NCBI GenBank assembly: GCA_020310875.1
Contig: CM035444.1
Location: 18,520,198 to 18,584,197 of the forward strand
Source of the DNA: Ceratopteris richardii
Taxonomy: Eukaryota > Streptophyta > Polypodiopsida > Polypodiales > Pteridaceae
Reading direction: 5' to 3'
Length of the DNA stretch: 64,000 bases
Below the pieces are notes generated by a model that was not told where the DNA came from, did no database searches, and saw nothing but the letters and a program-made list of their open reading frames with translations. The position numbers and the translations under genes were made by a program. Positions 1-11,278 of the stretch are shown one piece after another. Numbering within the stretch: position 1 is the first letter of the stretch; each line of letters opens with the position of its first letter.

Positions 1-196
1 GTAGAGGCTAAAAATGAATGGATTCAAATACAAAATATGAGAGAATTATGCGTAAAAATGTAGAAATTATGTGTATGTGCTGGAAAGTGATGAGAAATAG
101 GCATGTACAAGAAATATACAGCCTATGTTCTCTGTGTATGTGTAGAAATCTGCTACCAAACCAGAATATAAATTCTTCTCTGATGTAGGCAGCTGC

Positions 197-399
197 AAGA
201 ACTCTTCAACTTGTCAGAGCCCGAGTAGCATAGTGGCTGACACCTTGAAGCTGTGGGAGGAAGTCCTGAGTTCAAGTCTTGGCTGGACATGTCCATGAGT
301 CTCTCATGATGGGTGCCTCTACCTTACGAGGTTGGGTGTGTGAGTGTGTATTTCCAATTCATTGTACTCTCAAAAAGGAAAAAAGAACTCTTCAACTTG
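197..399. repeat. 17-bp target site duplication flanking the SINE
   Basis: The same 17 bases, AAGAACTCTTCAACTTG, occur at 197-213 and again at 383-399 with no mismatch, immediately outside the tRNA-like element. This is a target site duplication of a length typical for retroposition. Confidence 0.85.
214..382 (+). mobile_element. tRNA-derived SINE with target site duplication
   Basis: A short interspersed element of about 169 bp. The head looks tRNA-derived. An RNA polymerase III A box, TAGCATAGTGG, lies at 226-236. A B-box-like AGTTCAAGTCT lies at 269-279, matching the consensus with about three substitutions, and the A-to-B spacing of about 32 bases is normal. The 3' end is A-rich. The element is bounded by a perfect 17-bp direct repeat (197-213 and 383-399), the signature of LINE-machinery insertion. 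It has no coding capacity and would depend on a LINE partner for reverse transcription. The family name is unknown. The boundaries are set by the duplication and are reliable. Confidence 0.8.
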
Positions 400-1093
400 A
401 AGTATAAGGTTTGAATAGCCTGGTACAGCAGCAACAAGAGCAGTATAACAGAAAATATGCTGCAAACTTACTATAACCTGCCGGCCACACACATGAGCGT
501 GTGAAAAAGAAGTACGAGGAGCAAATCACCACAAATCAGCACCAAATCTGCACACCAGCAGCAAGATGACCTAGAGGCCATGTCGAGAGTGCATGAGCAC
601 GAAATAGATAGTATAAGAGTGCTCCCATGTAGTCATTATATAGACTTCAGCCAGCCTCTGTCAAAAACTCAGAAGCATGGCGAAAAATCTCGAAAAAAAC
701 TGTTGATTAGCTTTTCTTGATTGTAAGTAGCTGGCATGGCACTTGTATGATGATGTGGCTCCTTAAGTTTAGGCACCTATAGTTTTAACCCTTAGACCAA
801 GTGCTTTATCTATTTTAAATCCTAGCCCTTGATTTATTTTAATGAATTTTAACTTTTAGATATCTTGACTAAAATTAGGCTTTTGACTTTTGAAAGGCTT
901 TCAGATGTCAGATGGCCAAGTGTTATATATGGATAGATAGCTCTTATCGAGCATGTTAAGATTAGCAATAAAAGTTTTCACCGATTCAGATCAAAACCAT
1001 TTTTGAAAAAATGGTGACCAGTTTTAGGTTTTGTTGGAAATTAGGGCCAACGCTCATAATATGACATTGTTTCCAAAAATCTACCCATCAACG
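400..1093. other. No recognisable feature
   Basis: AT-rich sequence without a convincing ORF, repeat or RNA gene. I see no LTR related to the gypsy element further right. Confidence 0.5.
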
Positions 1094-1450
1094 TCATATT
1101 GGGGGAAGATTTAATAATCTACATAACTTGTGATGTCTATTCTTTGATAATACCTTTGTAAAAAATATACACCACATACTCACTTGTAGTGGCATAAGTT
1201 CAATGTGCTTCTTTGCTACTTGTTCACGTATATGATGACAGTGAACCTCAATATGTTTTGTCCTTGCACAATGAATGGAGTTCTTTGCAATAGGTATAGC
1301 ACCTTTGACTATCTGAAAATATCTGCATAGGTAATTGTACATGAACATCAAGCTAGCTTAAAATCTTTTGTAGTCAAATAGCTTCTAGCATAGTTCTAAA
1401 TGATGCCCTACATTCAGATTCACTTGGAGACATTGCTATTATAAGTTATT
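1094..1450 (-). pseudogene. Ty1/copia RNase H C-terminal fragment
   Basis: A degenerate piece of a copia polyprotein. The minus strand encodes the characteristic end of copia RNase H. It includes a motif like IFSDSQ, then AIPIAKNSIHCARTKHIEVH and a basic, leucine-rich tail. Upstream, in a second frame, there is an S-E-x-E-C-R-A segment that matches the RNase H active-site neighbourhood. A frameshift and a stop separate the two parts. No LTR, PPT or RT belongs to it nearby, so it is an isolated relic abutting the gypsy RT at about 1450. A 13-nt stretch, TCCTTGCACAATG, recurs at about 1261 and 1449 and may mark the junction. Confidence 0.75.
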
Positions 1451-1454
1451 TCCT

Positions 1455-2129
1455 TGCACAATGAAAAACCACATGCCCTAGATACTCTATCCTCAAAAGA
1501 AATAAATGAGTCTTCTCCCGATTTACATACAACTAATTTTCTTTTAAAACATTCAATACTAATCTTAGATGATTCTCATGATCATGCAAAGTCCTACTAT
1601 ACACTAACAAATCATCAACAAAATCAACAACACATTTTCCAATGAACCGTCTCAAAATGTCATTCGTTAACATCATAAATGTAGCTGATGCATTAGTCAA
1701 ACCAAATGGCATGACCAAATACTCATAATGCCCAAAACGGGTCTTGAAAGCTCTCTTATGTACATCACGATCTCTTACACTAATATGATGGTAGCCACTT
1801 TTTTAATCTATTTTACTAAATACAACAGCTCCACTTGGAGCATCTAAAAGATTATCAATCCTTGGCATGGGATATCTGTGTATGATAGTAATCTTATTGA
1901 GTGCTCGATAGTCGACGCACATCCTATAAGATCCATCTTTCTTTTTCACAAGAATTGGTGATGCAAAGGGTGAATAGCTGGGTCTAATCAGCCCTTTCTG
2001 TAGATACTTGTCCACGACCTTACGAACTTTATTTTCCTCCCACAAACTCATTCGAAATGGTGGTCGAGCAGCCGGACTCGCTCTCGATATCAATTCGATT
2101 CTATGCTCTATGTTCCTGCAAGGAGGCAA
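1455..2129 (-). pseudogene. Ty3/gypsy reverse transcriptase (chromovirus type)
   Basis: Reverse transcriptase that would copy element RNA into cDNA. Fingers and palm are clear on the minus strand: a G-L-I-R-P-S-x-S-P-F-A-S-P segment, [30 protein letters not shown], then GYHHISVRDRDVHKRAFKTR, VMPFGLTNASATFM and the catalytic FVDDLLVYS. A thumb-like YLGHVV follows near 1480. The frame is broken by a TAA in the conserved D-L-K-S-G-Y-H motif (near 1802) and by a stop near 1530. It belongs to the same minus-strand element as the PR and gag to the right. The sequence resembles plant chromovirus RT rather than Tat/Athila. It ends against a copia fragment, so RNase H, integrase and the 3' LTR are absent. 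Confidence 0.85.
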
Positions 2130-2479
2130 ACTTGAAGGTAATTATTTCAATAACAACTCTTGGAATTCTACTCTAACTTTTGTTGAAAGTGCTAGAGCAT
2201 TCCAACTAGAGTCTCTATGACTTCATGAATCCATCATAATACACGATGAATGCATAAAATAAAGAAAATATATGTACTTACAATCAATCTTCAGCAACTT
2301 GGTAGCATTTACCAACTGCATCTCTTGGAGATTTGGGTCTCCACGGATTAGTAGTCGCCTTCCCTCATGCTCAAAATGATACACACATTAAGCAAAGTCA
2401 ATGATTGGTCTCTTCCTCGCGTGCCACTTCTTACTAAAGGCTACATCAAAACATGCTCGTCTCGGTATCTCTAAATTCA

Positions 2480-2860
2480 ATATGTCCTCATAGGACTGGA
2501 TCTGAATAGGTAGATCAACAACTCCTCAATCCTATGTCTCAGTTCCCTTCCCATCGGCTAACACTATTGTGTAGGCATACTCTGACTACACAGTCTCTAG
2601 ATGTAACCTCTTAACTAGTCGAGAACTAATGACATTATGTGTTGACCCATTGTCAAAAAGAACCTTAAATCCAATCTATCCTCATAGGACTTGATCTGAA
2701 TAGGTAGATCAAAAACTCGTCAATCCCATGTCTTAGTTCCCTTCCCATCAGCTAACGCTACTGTGTAGGCATACTCTGACTACACAGTCTCTAGATGTAA
2801 CCTCTTAACTAGTCGAGAACTAATGACATTATGTGTCGATCCAGTGTCAAAGAGTACCTT
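2480..2860 (-). pseudogene. Ty3/gypsy aspartic protease, tandemly duplicated
   Basis: Retropepsin region of the same minus-strand gypsy. The active-site stretch occurs twice: VLFDTGSTHNVISSRLVKR (right copy) and VLFDNGSTHNVI (left copy, Thr to Asn). Both are followed by the same HLETV and ADGKGT-like segments. The two copies are a direct duplication with a period of about 194 bp, which is not a multiple of three and therefore destroys the frame. Between this region and RT (2130-2480) the minus strand continues as a degraded linker with stops. The protein cannot be made from this copy. Confidence 0.75.
2480..2860. repeat. 194-bp direct tandem duplication
   Basis: The string beginning TCTGACTACACAGTCTCTAG starts at 2581 and again at 2775. 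The sequence upstream of each, including a CTCATAGGACT…GATCTGAATAGGTAGATCAA core, is also repeated. Two copies with a few substitutions, so the event is not brand new. Confidence 0.8.
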
Positions 2861-2886
2861 GACAGGTTGTTCTTCCACGGCTCCCC

Positions 2887-4680
2887 TCATAACAATGAGT
2901 TCGGTATCGGGAAACTGATATCCTTTTTGTGCCACACCGCATCTCGCACATTCGGGACCTTCTTCATGACCGTCATGGCCACTATGGGAGATGATAACAG
3001 GGATGGGGAATCTCCAAAGTCCTCGTCATCATCACTCCCGACATGAGTGGGATTTATGACTATGGTGGCTGCTATCTTCTTTTTCTTAGGACAATCCTTG
3101 AACAAGTGCTTCCCTAAACACCCATAGCATAACCCTTCTTTCATTGCCTTCTCTGTATGCTGAGGGGTAAGAATACACTTATTATAAGCCCTCTCAACCA
3201 GGGCAGACACTTTTCTTTTTTACCCCTCGCAACTGTCTTGATCATATGCACCTCCTTAGCCTCTCTAGAAGGTTGTACACTGATCAAGCCAAGAGTAGGT
3301 ATGTGGAAGGATGGACTTACCTTAGGCCATGAGGACCTATGACCCTGGAAGCTTGTGCCCCTATGGCCATCCTCATAGACTAAAGCCATCTCCATGGCTT
3401 GTGTTAAGGACTCACATCTCTCCTTCCTCACCAACGGTCTAATAGTTTCTCGAAGTCCCAAGATAAACTTATGGACCTAAAGAAACTCAGATAATAATGC
3501 ACTTTAAGAAGCACCTCTCTAAACTTATTCCAGTACTCCTGAACTATCTAATTCTTCTGACTTATGAAGCACCAGGTGTCTAGCACTCTAGACCTCTCAT
3601 CATGCGGTACGAAATTATTATAGAACAAGATCTTGAACTGATCCCAAGTCTTGGGCTCTTTCTTATCTTGTTCGATCTTGCGTCACCACCTATAGGCAAC
3701 ATCCATAAGGTTATTCGTGGTGGCCTGCTTAATCTTGTGTCTATCGTCCACGATATGACACAAGCGAAAGCACTACTCCCACTTGCTTAGCCACTACTCA
3801 ACAACTTCAACATTCATAGCACTAGTTGAGCCATGGTATCTAGGCGGCTTTAGATCCATAAGCTTCCATCTATCCTAGCACTAGTCAAGCCATGGTATCT
3901 AGGCAGCTTAAGATCCTTAAGCTTCCATCTGGCCTCTTTAGCTAGGATGCTATCTCTAAGAACTTCTAGAGTTTGATGCCCATCTGGCGCATCAATCTCC
4001 ATCCCTGGCAAGTCAAGATCATGCACATCTTCCTCTCTTTTGGAACCATGGAGGTGTTCCACAATATCGTGGAGACTGGAGTGCACTCTCTAGACTCGTA
4101 ATCCTATTACTCATGGACTGAATGGGATTGCTAGGTGCTTCTAGAGTTTGATGCCCATCTGGCGCATCAATCTCCATCCCTGGCAAGTCAAGATCATGCA
4201 CATCTTCCTCTCTTTTGGAACCATGGAGGTGTTCCACAATATCGTGGAGACTGGAGTGCACTCTCTAGACTCGTAATCCTATTACTCATGGACTGAATGG
4301 GATTGCTAGGTACTCATGGACTGAATGGGATTGCTAGGCGCATCAATCTCCATCCCTGGCAAGTCAAGATCATGCACATCTTCCTCTCTTTTGGAACCAT
4401 GGAGGTGTTCCACAATATCGTGGAGACTGGAGTGCACTCTCTAGACTCGTAATCCTATTACTCATGGACTGAATGGGATTGCTAGGTGCTATCGTGGAGA
4501 CTGGAGTGCACTCTCTAGACTCGTAATCCTATTACTCATGGACTGAATGGGATTGCTAGGTGTTCCACAATATCGTGGAGACTGGAGTGCACTCTCTAGA
4601 CTCGTAATCCTATTACTCATGGACTGAATGGGATTGCTAGGTGTATCTCTCCTAGTAGGTGACGAAGGTCTTGGTTCCAT
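2887..4680 (-). pseudogene. Ty3/gypsy gag
   Basis: Capsid/nucleocapsid polyprotein of the minus-strand gypsy. It starts near 4680 with MEPRPSSPTRRDTPSNPIQ and runs leftward. The middle (about 3480-3800) holds the gag core with WDQFKILFYNNFVPHDERSR. The end (2887-3461) has F-x-x-G-L-R-E-T-I-R-P-L-V and a zinc knuckle CYGCLGKHLFKDC, spaced CX2CX3HX4C, one residue shorter than the usual CX2CX4HX4C. The N-terminal third is expanded by nested tandem copies of a 175-bp unit that change frame, and several frameshifts follow. The start choice is the only Met before the repeats. Confidence 0.75.
3963..4641. repeat. Nested tandem repeat, 175-bp unit with truncated copies
   Basis: The full unit starts at 3963 and again at 4138 (period 175). 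Three shorter copies follow, beginning at about 4338, 4490 and 4562. Every copy ends in the same 27-bp block, which occurs six times, starting at 4109, 4284, 4312, 4460, 4534 and 4615. The progressive truncation suggests replication slippage or template switching during reverse transcription. Confidence 0.85.
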
Positions 4681-5868
4681 ACTATGCTAGACCAAATTTT
4701 TTATTTTTTGATTTATATTTTTTTGTGTTTTTCAAATAGTGCATTCTATGTATGCCTAGAATAAGTAAGCGGCATCGGAAAATAGACAAGTCACAAGCCT
4801 TTGCTCAAATAAAAATGGTAAAACAAAAAACTTTTAGTATGTTTTGTATTCTTTAATGCATATGCATCATGAATTCAAGAAATTTCGGTAACATAACGAC
4901 GTAATTTTGAAAATCGGAAAAATTATACTAAGTACTCGAAAAGCAGTTTCTGCGATAACGGTACCAGCATTCACAATCTAACTACAAATAAATCAAAGAG
5001 GATTACACAACCTAACAAATTTCTTTTTCTTTCCTCACGGAACCGGTAAGAAAATACTTACCTATCCCTGCAAACAAGAATTCATGCACCGTACAATACT
5101 AGACAATGTCCTTACTATGCGTATATTATAGATGCTATGCAAAATTGCATGTTCTATATGCGATATGAAGCAAAAAGAAAGCAAGAATGCATATTAATTG
5201 ACAAAGAAACTTATCTGGAGGCCCAAGAGATAATATGCACATGTGTGCAGGTGTTGGAGATGATCCAAACTCCTTCTGAATAGCTTTCCAAGACTCTCCC
5301 GATAGTTGGTGCTTCAAAACGATACTCGAACGAGGGTCGATGACGACGAACGATCAAACTCGAAGCTCTAAAAAATTCTCGAATTGCATTTGGGTCTAGC
5401 TCTTCCCTCAGTCGACAAATGCACGCGAAGCAGATATGCAATCCCACATACGATGTTGAATCGAGTTTGGGCTGCTTTATATAGAATGTGAACTCTTTAT
5501 ATCTCTCAACTCAAAGGGAAGAGGAAGCGTTGGATGTCTCTCCCTCTCTCTGTCTTCGAGTGACGGGCAACGCCGTCTGTGCGCAGGAAGCCGCTAAACA
5601 TCCGGGCAACGTCCTGGGAAGCACTCTGTGGGTGCCTGAACGTAGACGATCGGGCAAGTGTCGGAAGGCGACCAAACATGCATGTACGTGGCTATTCTTC
5701 AGAGGGGGGGTCCTATGGATTCACCAATACTTGCTTTTACTTCCCGTTCTGCACAAAACACAGGGACGAAGGAGAACTCCAATCGATGGAGATGATGAGC
5801 AAAAATCATGCAAAAACAACTCTGAAAAGCACACGCGAAGCTCCAAACAAGAGCTTTTCCCAAAAATA
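4681..5868 (-). other. Presumed 5' leader of the minus-strand gypsy
   Basis: Sequence between the gag start and the primer binding site. At about 1.2 kb it is long for a leader. Overlapping ORFs on both strands in 5488-5898 match no family I know and I treat them as chance. Part of the stretch may be unrelated inserted DNA. No LTR-like borders are seen inside. Confidence 0.4.
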
Positions 5869-5880
5869 GCTCTGATACCA
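5869..5880 (-). other. Primer binding site, initiator-Met tRNA
   Basis: Read on the minus strand it is TGGTATCAGAGC, complementary to the 3' end of plant initiator tRNA-Met. It lies two bases from the LTR, as expected for the start of minus-strand DNA synthesis of the gypsy element to the left. Confidence 0.85.
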
Positions 5881-5882
5881 AG

Positions 5883-6229
5883 TGTGAGAAAGACTTGAAT
5901 TATGTGTGTGTAACTCTCCTCCCATCCATATATACCCTCTTGTATTCTAAAAATAGCAATGATATGGAATGGTCTAGTGCCGCCATGTGTACATCATGCA
6001 ACACTCATCCCCATTACTACTGAATACCTTAAGATATCCCCGAGCTTGGGACCTTGGCTATGGCTGGCCCTTGTCCCTCAACACACATAGAATGATCCCT
6101 ATGGACCAATGTCATGATCCCTATGGATCAATGTCCGACATTAGTATTGACCGAATCTTATGACATCATCGCTAATGTCATCAATGCCAAAGGGTAGTGT
6201 AGAACTAAACATGAATACATGTTCTCACA
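5883..6229 (-). mobile_element. 5' LTR of the minus-strand gypsy element
   Basis: 347 bp bounded by perfect 8-bp inverted termini, TGTGAGAA at 5883-5890 and TTCTCACA at 6222-6229, with the TG…CA ends of an LTR. It is directly adjacent to the PBS. A TATA-like ATATATGG lies inside on the minus strand near 5929-5936. I find no partner copy left of the element, so the 3' LTR is lost. Confidence 0.75.
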
Positions 6230-7185
<956 letters not shown>

Positions 7186-7192
7186 CCCCTCC

Positions 7193-7796
<604 letters not shown>

Positions 7797-7799
7797 ATT

Positions 7800-8159
7800 C
7801 GGATTACAGGCCTACCCGAAGGGGTATCACCGGAGGCAGACTCCACTGACATTTGCCATCGACTTGGATACGAGAGCATGCCTTACACAGACGCATGGAG
7901 GGTTGGAAGGGATACATCACGTTTGCGAGCACTCATCCTCAAGATGAGTTCGGAGGAGGCACGGACCGCCTTTTTTAGACGTCGATCGGTACTACGTGGA
8001 CTACCCGGCGGCACCCTCTACATGGACGAGGACCTCACGCGTATGCAGGTGGCACACCGAAGCGCTTGCATGCCACAGATACTCCAGGCACGTCGAGAGG
8101 GGAGGAAGGCCTTTTACCGTGATGGTAAGGTCTTCATAGATGGACGCCCTATCAAATAG
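7800..8159 (+). pseudogene. LINE ORF1-like C-terminal domain
   Basis: One open frame ending at the TAG at 8157-8159. It reads like the second half of LINE ORF1 RNA-binding proteins: an R-I-T-G-L-P-E-G start, an [13 protein letters not shown] segment, then YMDEDLTRMQVAHR and a basic REGRKAFYRDGKVFIDGR end. Such proteins coat LINE RNA as chaperones. The 5' part was lost where the copy abuts the CT array. The assignment rests on overall pattern, not on a catalytic signature. It could alternatively be a linker in a single-ORF LINE. Confidence 0.5.
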
Positions 8160-8265
8160 GGCCATGCGGCCTATGAGACATCACTACACCAGGAGACACC
8201 ACTCAGAGGAGCAGTGTGGAACTCCGAGATAGAGACTCACCATACACAACGCTTTCAGATGAGAT

Positions 8266-9921
8266 ACTACCATTGACCACATCTTCACTCTGAGATGCCT
8301 GATCGACCAGGCCAGGGTGAGGGAGAGGAGATTATATTGTTGCTTTGTGGACTTCCGCAAAGCATTTGATACTGTTCCCAGAGATCGACTCTTCAGACGA
8401 CTACTTGACATCGGAGCTCCGGAGGAGATGATATGGGGGATCTACGCCTTATACGAGAGAGTATCTGGTAGAGTCAGATGTCCAGAGGGCTTATCTGATC
8501 CACTTGCTAGCACTATCGGGGTGAAGCAAGGATGCCCTCTCTCACCCACCCTCTTTGGTCTCTACATTGATGAGATAGTGGACTACATACAGTAGCAGGG
8601 GGGAGATGGCATTGAGGTACACGGGTCCACTGTCCATATTCTTTTATACGCTGATGATATTGTATTGGTTTCAGAGTCTCCAGAAGGTCTACAGCATCAT
8701 CTACACGGCCTAGATGACTTTTGCAGACACAGAGGGTTATCTGTGAACCTTGGTAAAACCAAGGTCTTGATCTTTCATACATCAGCACAGGTACGCAGAC
8801 ATAGTTTGTTCACAGAAGCAGGTGGACCGATCGAGGTGGTCGGATCATATGTTTACTTGGGGGTGACATTTACAGCAGCATCAGGGGTCTTCTCTATGGC
8901 TCAGGCAGCCCGTGACCGCATCACACGTGGGTACGCAGCACTAGCTTTGATGGAGAGACAGTGCCACTAGGCATATTTTCAGGAGCCCCGCACAAAGCGG
9001 TGGCTCTTTGACACTTTGGTTACGCCAGCGCTCATGTATGGGGCAGCCATATGGGGACAAGGATTAGCTACATCAGTATGGACAGCATTAGAGAGGCCAC
9101 AGATCCTCATGATTGCCAGACTTATCCGCAGCAAGCCTTCAGTACCACATGATATCATTAGAGCAGAGCTCGCTGCACCACCGATGCTAGTTGAGGCACT
9201 ATTCCAGACAGTATCCCTATTACACAGACTTCGGAGCATGGATACACAGCGCATTGCTTATCGTGCTTTCGAGGCATCACGTGATATGGCATTAGCAGGC
9301 GACACCTCCTCATGGTATGCACAGACACGAGACTGGCTTGCCCACCATGGCTTTGACATAGACAGGCTACCACCACTACAGTATGACTCTCATGCACCCA
9401 CCTACTCGCTCTCTCATCAAGAGAGGAATAGGATCATTCGTCAGGAGATATGGCATACATACATACAGAGGACATGGGTGAGCCCTAGGGGTACATTGCC
9501 ACCGAAAATGCTCTGCTACCGCGAGCATTTTCTACATATATCGGGCACGGGCTTCATCGAGATTCCGAGATACATGCAGACCTACCTTCCCCACCACCTA
9601 CGAGTCGTCATTGGGCAGCTCCGGGTTTCATCACATCAGCTCGAGATTGAGAGGGGTCGGTCCAGGGGAGTCCCCCGTGAGGAGAGGTGGTGCCCAGTAT
9701 GCCAGACAGAGGTAGAGAGTGAGGAGCATTTTGTTATCAGATGTCCAGCATACTTATACCTACGAGCACAGTTCCAGATCGAGGAGTCATTCCAGCTGTG
9801 CATGACTATGGGAGACCAGAGACGCTTGGGACTCTTTCTCACAGCAGCATACGAGAGGCGAGAGCGGTCACTACAGCCCATACATCAGCCACGGGTGAGT
9901 ACCCAGCAGACCATTACGTAG
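8266..9921 (+). pseudogene. LINE reverse transcriptase with C-terminal zinc motif
   Basis: Target-primed reverse transcriptase. One frame runs for 1.65 kb, interrupted only by two TAG codons (8593-8595 and 8968-8970). Motifs in order are DHIFTLRCLIDQA, FVDFRKAFDTVPRDRL, GVKQGCPLSPTLFGLYIDE, the catalytic LLYADDIVLVS, LSVNLGKTKVLIF (thumb) and YLGVTF. The C-terminal part carries CPVCQTEVESEEHFVIRCP, a cysteine-histidine motif typical of LINE C-termini. The N-terminus of RT is absent: 8160-8265 is a short unrelated-looking bridge from ORF1, consistent with an internal deletion. The remaining catalytic residues are intact. Confidence 0.85.
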
Positions 9922-10405
9922 TTCTTTCAGCGAGTTGAGCTACATCATAGAGGTCCATCTATAGGGCTCACGCTACACCAGGCAGCAGCACAGAGAGCAC
10001 GGCGCCGACCACGCATGGGCGGATATCGTCGACCACGACTATATCAGGAGGATATCTCACGCATCAGGATTGCCTACGACCACATGATGGAGCATAGGCT
10101 TACCACCACCCCTTGGGTTGTCTTCCTTCAAGAGGCACTCAGACCACCACCGATGTACCACATACTACACCCACCTCCACCCATCACCAGTAGCTAGGGC
10201 GTTTCTCTCACATTTTGGATCCCCCCATGTATTAGGTGGCCACTATCTGCAGAGTCAGAGCCACGTCTCCCCAGCCTTTTCCAGCCCTATATAGCTTTGT
10301 GTAGCGATATACTTTTTATTTCATTTTATCTTCTACACAGGGTTACTACACTTGTACATGGTTTTTGTCTCATAGGCCAAGTTTGGCCTCCAGAAGACGT
10401 TAATA

Positions 10406-10718
<313 letters not shown>

Positions 10719-10896
10719 CACATCTTGAGCTTCCATGTTATTCCTTAAAATTGATCGCCTATAACATTTAAAGCCTACAGTCAATAATCAATGGGATTAA
10801 AGGTCAGGACATACACATCAATGGACAGACCATCTACGACAAACTAGTGGACAGGTTAATAACAAAAAAAGTACTAAAAAGAAGGTAACATTAGAC

Positions 10897-11244
10897 CTGC
10901 CCGATTCGTGGAATGTCTAATTGAGCAAAAGGTGCTTCAACTTCAACCATAGCAGTGGCTTCCTCCCATGTTTCTCTGATGGCTCCTTCGACTGCTGATT
11001 CACCAAGTTCCATGTATCCAGCAGGAAGAGTCCTAAAGAAAGATCGCATGATTTATAACGAAGACCGCAAATAAATCCATAAAAATATGTCAAAGTTTAG
11101 CTTCGAAGTTATTTGTTTACTTGCCATAATCCATATGATGGTTCTATACTCCTTTTACAGAGAAGAACTTTATCTTCATATGTTACCAAACAACCAACGA
11201 CCTGTTAGATAGCCCAATGGACATCTAAATATCACATAGACAAA

Positions 11245-11278
<34 letters not shown>

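Noticed and set aside
226..279. A genuine tRNA gene
   Set aside because: A and B boxes are present but no cloverleaf closes, and the 17-bp duplication plus A-rich end indicate a SINE.
3963..4641. CRISPR-like or satellite array
   Set aside because: Units are nested truncations of gag coding sequence, not regular repeats with unique spacers.
5488..5898. 136-aa ORF upstream of the gypsy LTR, with overlapping ORFs on both strands
   Set aside because: No family resemblance, lies in the presumed element leader, composition unremarkable.
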